DNA of 14,062 nucleotides from CAYVTM01 sp964454645 (GTDB lineage: Bacteria > Bacteroidota > Bacteroidia > Sphingobacteriales > Sphingobacteriaceae), in NCBI GenBank assembly GCA_964454645.1, contig CAYVTM010000018.1:1-14062 (forward strand), in the 5' to 3' direction. The number at the start of each line of letters is the position of its first letter. Position 1 is the stretch's first letter. Position numbers and translations under genes: made by a program. Shown here in pieces: positions 10,101 through 14,062 of the stretch. Below the pieces are notes generated by a model that was not told the DNA's origin, did no database searches, and saw only the letters and a list, made by a program, of their open reading frames with translations.

Positions 10101-10640
10101 ATTCACAAAAATATTATTGTAAAGATTTATGCTATTACCAGCAGGAGCATTCAGCATGGTAATATTCAGCGTACGGCTTAGCGTTGCGTTGCTTCCTAAA
10201 GTAAGCACTGAGTTGTTGGCAACATTAATATATTTTCCGGAATCTTCCAGGCTGATACCTCTGGAGTTACTGCTACCGCCGGTTTGTACAAAATTATTAA
10301 CGACTAAAATTTCGTTGGATGGGGTTCCTATATTTCCTCTCAGACGCAAACCGAAATTGCCATTGTGTGCAAGGATCCTGTTTTGCGAATACTCTGCGGC
10401 ACCACTGATGAAATTCGCTGCAATACCAAAGAAGTCCACATTGCTGAGAGAATCGCTGCGTGTAATTATATTTTTAGTAATAAGCGGAGCCGATTGATTC
10501 GAAATTAAAATCGCATTATAAAAAGTTTTGATTGTATTGTTTTCAATACGAAGCCCGCTTCCTTTGCTTGCCAAATAAGCAGTACCATTCATCCAAACAC
10601 CATTTGCATTACCCAGCATGGTGTTATTAAGAATAAGCAA
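7188..10640 (-). CDS. C-terminal part of the frameshifted giant protein: beta-helix, CARDB, Ig repeats, PKD, T9SS sorting domain
   Basis: 1,150 residues counted from a TTG at 10640, which is probably not a real start: the frame is open back to TGA codons at 10710-10715, and there is no signal peptide. It continues the beta-helix of the upstream ORF (LLILNNTMLGN, many N-N-x-I turns) to PDIGADEY at about 280. Then come a CARDB-like spacer (287-403), an Ig-like domain (405-470, WYDAPIGGT) interrupted by an inserted beta-sandwich (473-620) and resuming at CASDRVPVSVTV, a further beta-sandwich (637-747), three 70-residue Ig-like repeats (748-961, YLWSTGETT), a PKD domain (985-1050, WNFGDGS, HIYQADGNY), and a type A T9SS sorting domain (1066-1150: PNPF, YTLP, LEVYDMLGRRV, GMYMIRL). 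The sorting domain is known in this family to direct export across the outer membrane and surface attachment or release. If the frameshift is real this half cannot be exported, since it lacks a signal peptide. A strong terminator follows 33 bases after the stop. Confidence 0.85.
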   Translation of the reverse strand: MLILNNTMLGNANGVWMNGTAYLASKGSGLRIENNTIKTFYNAILISNQSAPLITKNIITRSDSLSNVDFFGIAANFISGAAEYSQNRILAHNGNFGLRLRGNIGTPSNEILVVNNFVQTGGSSNSRGISLEDSGKYINVANNSVLTLGSNATLSRTLNITMLNAPAGNSINLYNNIFVNDGNGYATYVSNVSTGAVSNSDHNNYYAKGTILGFWAVNTNTLQAYITASEKDSNSYSTNPFFVSNAELRTNSAVLNNSALPLSYVTVDIDGETRHAGTPDIGADEYTPVGAELMTVEILYPGIEQSGCGIPNDSVVFVIRNVGAVEQSNFDVKAEITGDITASLSKTVADTLQPGDYYTVTINGYNSKVTGLTASMELKVYTDLTGDSNRSNDTLQLSTTLNPSPLPPSIVNAGDACMGGSAVITASSPAPGIYWYDAPIGGTELGDGPTFITPALTENTTFYVDASNSTLEPHSVGHVNAGTASFIAQTSFYGLAFTVHEQVNIDTMYVYPTGTGTISIVIYEPGTMNIVHSAPVANISGNAAVKNAVYIGANLAPGNYRVSMTSVGITNLIRESGGATFPYVSAPITITHSMTSSLTGTTTSSYYWFYDWKVTKGAKGCASDRVPVSVTVHPKVNGSLVNQSTPFDGTYNAGTIASPDKVCVNNTLAYQISAPTGYQPADYGTTWNVSNAELRYLSSGGLVSGTFNVSNNTWSYTPVTSDMDSVVRFRAKVVNIVTGCDSLLERIIKVESFPQINLGIDTGICQGQTVVLTAPLSLGYVWSTGATTRSITVSNSGTYSVTITNAAGCTASDDIVINVNPLPQVNLGPDTTLCAGSAIVLDAGTPGATYLWSTGETTQTIVVSTSGIYTVNVTTAEANCTGSDDIMVIVNVAPVVNLGADKSICPGDSVLLDAGNPNAAYLWSTGETTRTIYAKDSGTYTVTVTNTLNCSSSDDIYVGLNPTPLVNIVLDSVNNSLRQAYFNVDATLADVQYQWNFGDGSSGGESTPDPSHIYQADGNYLVSLKTTFTAGPGVGCSYTDTMTVSIKLVIAEGTGKEQVSRFQLTAKPNPFMERTTIAYTLPNASNVSLEVYDMLGRRVSTIVSDELQHAGTHEQEYINEDQFTANGMYMIRLIVNGQGSMIRVVDLSKK
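7755..8395 (-). repeat. Three tandem Ig-like repeats of about 70 residues
   Basis: Units begin INLGIDTGICQGQ, VNLGPDTTLCAGS and VNLGADKSICPGDS. Each has a central Y-x-W-STG-x-TT motif, a SGTY or SGIY strand, and a final cysteine before (S)DDI. Two cysteines per unit, about 45 residues apart, could pair as in an Ig disulfide. They sit between the adhesive body and the PKD plus sorting domain, where a stalk would be expected. Confidence 0.85.
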
Positions 10641-13600
10641 ACTGTCGTGTTCGATCCGTCCAAAGCACTGATTACAGACTGAGTACCGTTTGCATTTGCA
10701 GCAGCAATATCATCACGCCCTTTAAACAAATTATTCTGAAATGAAATATGCCGTGTTGCTCCCGACAATTCAACGATTGTTGAAAAGGTGTTGGTTTCGG
10801 AACGATGAAAGCCCAGATTGTTAAAGCTTATATATTGTGCATTGTTTAATTTTACAATATAGTTGCCGCCGCTACCGGTACTGCTCGGGAAAGTGATTGT
10901 AACCAACGAACTATCACCCGATAAAGAGTAAAAATTAATCCGGTTTGCTGCGCTTATTCCCGGAATACTATCTATTACAAACTGCTCTTCATAAACTCCA
11001 TCGGAAAGAAATACATTCACCGTACCCGAAATTCCGCATTTACCCAGTTTATCTACAAAATCCGAAACACTGTGAAAATTACTTACCGATCGTGCAGCGT
11101 TTACATCGATGGTATAGTTTCCGCTGAACGGACTACATATATAAACATTTCCGGAAACGGAATCATTTGCAAGATACGAATCGGCTGTACCGTTTGGATT
11201 GCTGGTCCATACCAGTATTTCCGAAGGGCCGGCAAATAAATTAGGCGATGCAATAACAGTATCTATTTCTTCCTGAGGTTGTAATGTGTCATTATATAAG
11301 AATTGTGTACCGGGAATTCCGTTAACTGTCCAGTTCGCAGCAAAAGAATGAATGGTATTATCTCCTGTATTTTTAAACCTGACTTTTATATCATTTACTC
11401 CCATAAACGCAGGCTCCTGCGGAGATAGCAAAGCAATTGCCGCCATATCGTTCGGCGTAGGTGGAATTTCATAGGCTCCTATATCCGGATTACCCACACG
11501 AGGAGTGCCTAAGATATCATCGGTTACCTTTGCCAAAGGAATACCTGCTGCGTTTAGAAGCGGATTGGTATATAAAAAGTCTCCGGTAGCAGGGTTTACA
11601 AATTGAGGATCTACCTCCAGACTGTTCTGGTCTCTTCCACTGAGTTTCCAATCTGCTAATGTAGCATAAGAAGTTCCCGAAGTTCCCGCAAAATGACCAA
11701 CAGCATTCGTACCAGTACCACCTGAAATATAAAAGTTATTATGATTGGAAGTAAAGGTACTTGTTGTGGTTGTCCAATATTCGCCGATACGGTTACCTGT
11801 TCCGGGGCGTGTAATGTAAAAAATGTTGTTCATCAGCTGAACCCCTAAACAAGCGGTTGTAGTTTGTATAAAGCCGTTCACAACAGTAGTAGAAGTGTTT
11901 AGGTCGTCAAACACTATGGTATTGTTAAAATATTGAACACTGTCGCTTCCGTTATTTGCTAAACCATACTGTGCGCCATTACTGTGAATATCATAAATCA
12001 AATTGTTTTTTACAACAAAATCCCCCAACTTGGTATCTGTAGTTGTATTATAAACACCATAGAAAGTAGAGGTAGAGGTAGGTAAAGATACGAAGGCATC
12101 ATGGATACGGTTTTTCTCTATGCTTGTCCGGTAAGCATTAGATGCTGTGTATACCCCATAAAAAGTAGTAGAATTTGAGCGTGTCGGCCTGGAAATATCA
12201 TTCTCACTTATCGAAGTACTGTCGCAGCCGGTTATATAGATACCATAACTATAATTATCAAGAATCGTATTGTTTATAACTCTATTAGATTTGCTTACGC
12301 CTCCCGTTGCCCCTGCTAGTACAATTCCATAATATCCTCCTGTTATACTATTGTTTTCGATGATATTATGAGTAAACGTTCCGGTTGTTGTCGGAGTTGA
12401 AGTAATGGCTCCCGAAAGAGCAATCCCCGCATAACTTGTAGTAGTTGCCGTAAGAGAGTTTGTAAGAATATTATTCCGGATGATGTTATGCGAAGCACCT
12501 CCGGTAAGATGTATGTTGAACCCTTGTGTTGAAGCAGGGTCGATATCCAGTTTAAACCCATCGATGGTTACGTATTGTGTACCATCCAACTGTACTAAAT
12601 AACGGATTGCCGTTTCGCCTGCTGTGATCGTATCGAAAAGAGCAACGCCATTACCGTTAAAGGTAACGGTATTTGTACTGTTGGCTCCGGAAATTGCACC
12701 CAAAGAAATACGTTCGTTATAGGGTCCGGAGTTGGGATCAAAATCAATGACGATAGGCCCCGTAATACCACAATTAATAGCTGTTACAGCATCTGTAATC
12801 GAATTAAAATTAGTCCCTGAAGTAGGTATCGAAGGATTGACAGTATACAGACCTCCTGCAAGAGCGCTTCGTACTCCGATTTGTACTTCTGATGAATAAG
12901 CTGTACTTCCGCTACAGGTTACTGCGCAGCGATAATACATGCTTGTATCGGAAGAAGTTGTTAAAGAGGATTGAATAGCACCTGCAATGGGTAGCCAGTT
13001 TGTATTATCAGAAGAAATTTCCCATTGGTAGGTTAGACCGGATCCGATTGATGTTCCTGATAAATTCAGCATGAAATTTTCGTCGGGACAAACAAATGCT
13101 TTGCTTATCATGGCCGCACCCGCTGTTGGTGGGGCTGTACAGGGCACATTATGAATTATATTAACCACATAATCTTCTGTCTCGCCACCTCCAAAAGATG
13201 TACAAGCGTCTGTTGCACCATTAGGAGAAGAAGCTAGCCTGGACCGCACCCTCATTCCTGTAAGCCCGGAAGCTGCATTTGTCGGTATAGTTATAGATGC
13301 AGAACCCGATTGTCCTACGGAAAACACCTGTACCCATTCACTGGCATCATAAACACCGTTCTGATCATAATCAATCCATACTGATAATTTATTTGCCGAT
13401 GAGCCTGTAGTAATACCCGATACTGTATATGTCAGCCCCATAATCAACGTTGTTGTAGTTGATCCCGAAGCCGGATACAATGTGTAAGAGGGTACAGGAC
13501 AAGTACCTGCAGTTATATTTGTCAATGTATTCAGCGTAAACTCCGTAATACATGGTGAGGCTGATGTATGCGGGGGATTACAATAGCCGGTCGGCTGAGC

Positions 13601-13678
13601 ATTAAGCCCAATTGGTAATGCCAGGATTAATAAGAAAAAAAGGAATTTAGGAATAGGTGTTTGTGTAAGTTTTTTCAT
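10589..13678 (-). CDS. N-terminal part of a frameshifted giant GEVED/beta-helix surface protein
   Basis: Reads 1,029 residues from the ATG at 13678. Residues 1-27 are a signal peptide (KK at the start, hydrophobic core FLFFLLILALPIG, cleavage after LNA before QPTG). Residues about 98-174 match a GEVED-type domain: WIDYDQNGVYD, then RVRSR, ending GGGETEDYVV. An Ig-like domain follows (183-270; YQWEIS, YYRCAV), then beta-helix module A (276-735, closing NPDIGAYE), a CARDB-like spacer (742-855), and the opening of a second beta-helix (about 860 onward, CGISGTVNV). The frame ends with about 20 residues (from TTVCLFLITP) unlike a beta-helix, while the expected coil continues in another frame (ORF 7188-10640). 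I therefore regard this as the 5' part of one gene, 7188-13678. Exported protein, probably a surface adhesin; the GEVED role is not established. The start is preceded by an AT-rich leader without Shine-Dalgarno; a four-codon ATG...TGA overlaps the start as ATGA, probably by chance. Confidence 0.85.
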   Translation of the reverse strand: MKKLTQTPIPKFLFFLLILALPIGLNAQPTGYCNPPHTSASPCITEFTLNTLTNITAGTCPVPSYTLYPASGSTTTTLIMGLTYTVSGITTGSSANKLSVWIDYDQNGVYDASEWVQVFSVGQSGSASITIPTNAASGLTGMRVRSRLASSPNGATDACTSFGGGETEDYVVNIIHNVPCTAPPTAGAAMISKAFVCPDENFMLNLSGTSIGSGLTYQWEISSDNTNWLPIAGAIQSSLTTSSDTSMYYRCAVTCSGSTAYSSEVQIGVRSALAGGLYTVNPSIPTSGTNFNSITDAVTAINCGITGPIVIDFDPNSGPYNERISLGAISGANSTNTVTFNGNGVALFDTITAGETAIRYLVQLDGTQYVTIDGFKLDIDPASTQGFNIHLTGGASHNIIRNNILTNSLTATTTSYAGIALSGAITSTPTTTGTFTHNIIENNSITGGYYGIVLAGATGGVSKSNRVINNTILDNYSYGIYITGCDSTSISENDISRPTRSNSTTFYGVYTASNAYRTSIEKNRIHDAFVSLPTSTSTFYGVYNTTTDTKLGDFVVKNNLIYDIHSNGAQYGLANNGSDSVQYFNNTIVFDDLNTSTTVVNGFIQTTTACLGVQLMNNIFYITRPGTGNRIGEYWTTTTSTFTSNHNNFYISGGTGTNAVGHFAGTSGTSYATLADWKLSGRDQNSLEVDPQFVNPATGDFLYTNPLLNAAGIPLAKVTDDILGTPRVGNPDIGAYEIPPTPNDMAAIALLSPQEPAFMGVNDIKVRFKNTGDNTIHSFAANWTVNGIPGTQFLYNDTLQPQEEIDTVIASPNLFAGPSEILVWTSNPNGTADSYLANDSVSGNVYICSPFSGNYTIDVNAARSVSNFHSVSDFVDKLGKCGISGTVNVFLSDGVYEEQFVIDSIPGISAANRINFYSLSGDSSLVTITFPSSTGSGGNYIVKLNNAQYISFNNLGFHRSETNTFSTIVELSGATRHISFQNNLFKGRDDIAAANANGTQSVISALDGSNTTVCLFLITPCWVMQMVFG
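10592..10709 (-). other. Frameshift joining the two halves of one gene
   Basis: The upstream frame stops at 10589-10591 and the downstream frame is open only below the TGA codons at 10710-10715, so the change of frame must lie here. The upstream frame makes sense through ISALDGSN (codon AAC at 10651-10649); the downstream frame makes sense from HDSLLILNN (CAC at 10649-10647). One extra base between 10650 and 10649 would join them as a continuous beta-helix coil and give a gene of 6,492 bases, an exact number of codons (2,163 residues plus stop). No slippery heptamer of the X-XXY-YYZ type and no homopolymer run is seen at the join, which argues against programmed frameshifting and phase variation. 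A recent mutation or a one-base sequencing or assembly error is more likely. Confidence 0.85.
11470..12853 (-). repeat. Beta-helix module A (middle gene)
   Basis: About 460 residues (276-735). Landmarks line up with both copies in the left gene: CGITGPIVIDF, NGNGVALFDT, GGYYGIVLAG, YSYGIYITG, TFYGVY, NNGSDSVQYFNN, HNNFY, LADWK, and closing NPDIGAYE. The DNA around the closing motif has a 19-base exact match to that of copy 1. Confidence 0.75.
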
Positions 13679-13880
13679 AATATGCTCATTGTAATTGTTT
13701 GATAAAGATTTACCAAACGGGGTTTAAATCAGGTTCAGACGTTTTTGTTAAATTAAAAAGTTTTATTGCTACTATTTTGTCCGTTTTTTAAAAATAATGC
13801 CCAAAATAAGAAAATAAATTTGAGGTTTCTTAATTTTTAAGTAATTATTACTGAACTTTTTTATAAGATAGTGTTACGAA

Positions 13881-13889
13881 CAAATAGTA
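13881..13889 (-). promoter_or_regulatory. Weak candidate -7 box for the gene starting at 13678
   Basis: The minus strand reads TACTATTTG, which is TAnnTTTG with one extra base in the spacer. It lies just beyond the upstream terminator and about 200 bases before the ATG. No convincing -33 element is seen. It is the best match in the intergenic region, but it is weak. Confidence 0.2.
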
Positions 13890-13930
13890 TTAATTTCTCC
13901 TTTTCATACTGTTTTGCGGTTATCTTTTGT

Positions 13931-13980
13931 AAAAGCAAATCCCCGGTATCGCTTAAAAATGCGATACCGAGGATTGCTTT
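13931..13980 (-). terminator. Rho-independent terminator after the gene ending at 14008
   Basis: On the minus strand AAAGCAATCCTCGGTATCGC pairs with GCGATACCGGGGATTTGCTT across an eight-base AT-rich loop, with one T:G wobble and one bulged base. TTTT follows at 13934-13931. It lies 27 bases after the stop codon of the third paralogue and separates it from the gene starting at 13678. Confidence 0.85.
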
Positions 13981-14007
13981 GCCTAAAACAATTAATTAAA
14001 CCTTAAT

Positions 14008-14062
14008 TTATTTTTTAGATAAGTCTATTACTCTTATCATGGCTCCCTGGCCATTGACAATC
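14008..14062 (-). CDS. C-terminal tail of a third paralogue, probable T9SS sorting domain (mostly outside window)
   Basis: Only the last 17 codons and the TAA stop (14008-14010) are in the window: IVNGQGAMIRVIDLSKK. The tail of the gene ending at 7188 is IVNGQGSMIRVVDLSKK, differing at two conservative positions. In that gene this stretch is the final strand of the type A T9SS sorting domain, so a secreted protein of the same family is inferred upstream. The stop is followed 27 bases later by a hairpin terminator. Nothing can be said about the rest of this protein; its domain content is unknown here. Confidence 0.75.
   Translation of the reverse strand, partial: IVNGQGAMIRVIDLSKK

Larger units (their letters stand above)
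13679..14007. other. 329-base intergenic region
   Basis: Holds the terminator of the gene ending at 14008 (13931-13980) and the roughly 200-250-base AT-rich leader of the gene starting at 13678. No small gene, riboswitch-like fold or RNA gene is recognised. An ATG at 13689-13687 opens a four-codon frame whose TGA overlaps the main start codon; it has no ribosome binding site and is not called. Confidence 0.6.

Noticed and set aside
10129..10497. 122-codon plus-strand open frame
   Set aside because: It lies wholly opposite the beta-helix coding frame; its sequence shows no domain and its composition is that of the complement of a repeat-rich gene.
10592..10709. Programmed -1 ribosomal frameshifting at the ORF overlap
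   Set aside because: No slippery heptamer or evident downstream stem was found, and a one-base insertion restores a sensible sequence exactly.
13675..13689. Four-codon upstream frame overlapping the gene start as ATGA
   Set aside because: No ribosome binding site or conservation can be shown; a chance ATG in an AT-rich leader is expected.

Overview
The window looks like a Bacteroidota chromosome or contig, possibly a Chitinophagales/Cytophagales-type relative, although the sequence does not fix the family. The evidence is AT-rich intergenic DNA, gene starts without a Shine-Dalgarno sequence, a -7 box of the TAnnTTTG type, and giant secreted proteins. The one protein whose C-terminus is complete here ends in a type A sorting domain of the type IX secretion system (T9SS). 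Every supported gene lies on the minus strand, so transcription runs from high to low coordinates.

Layout in transcription order: (1) 14008-14062 is the last 17 codons of a protein whose tail is almost identical to that of the next gene. A hairpin terminator follows at 13931-13980. (2) 13678-7188 is one gene of about 2,163 residues, split by a -1 type frameshift near 10650 into two ORFs that overlap by 52 bases (10589-13678 and 7188-10640). It ends at a very strong terminator (7123-7155). (3) 6589-1 is a still larger paralogue, open for 2,196 codons and running off the left edge. Its body repeats the modules of gene 2 in the same order, with one more beta-helix module and a different N-terminal head. 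The 598-base gap between genes 2 and 3 holds the terminator, a GC-richer repeat patch flanked by a 12-base direct repeat, and a candidate promoter for the left gene.

The proteins are mosaics: signal peptide, a gene-specific head, then right-handed parallel beta-helix modules alternating with CARDB-like beta-sandwich spacers. After these come an Ig-like domain with an inserted jelly-roll-like segment, three tandem 70-residue Ig-like repeats, a PKD domain and the T9SS sorting domain. The last three are visible only in gene 2, because gene 1 is cut. No enzyme active site is evident. By family knowledge these are large exported surface or extracellular proteins, probably for adhesion or carbohydrate binding; the ligand cannot be read from sequence. 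Each gene appears to be its own transcription unit, because a terminator stands between each neighbouring pair.

There are no tRNA or rRNA genes, CRISPR arrays, transposases or plus-strand genes that I can support. The most noteworthy points are the frameshift in the middle gene, the tandem paralogue array with module gain and head exchange, and the repeat patch in the intergenic region.
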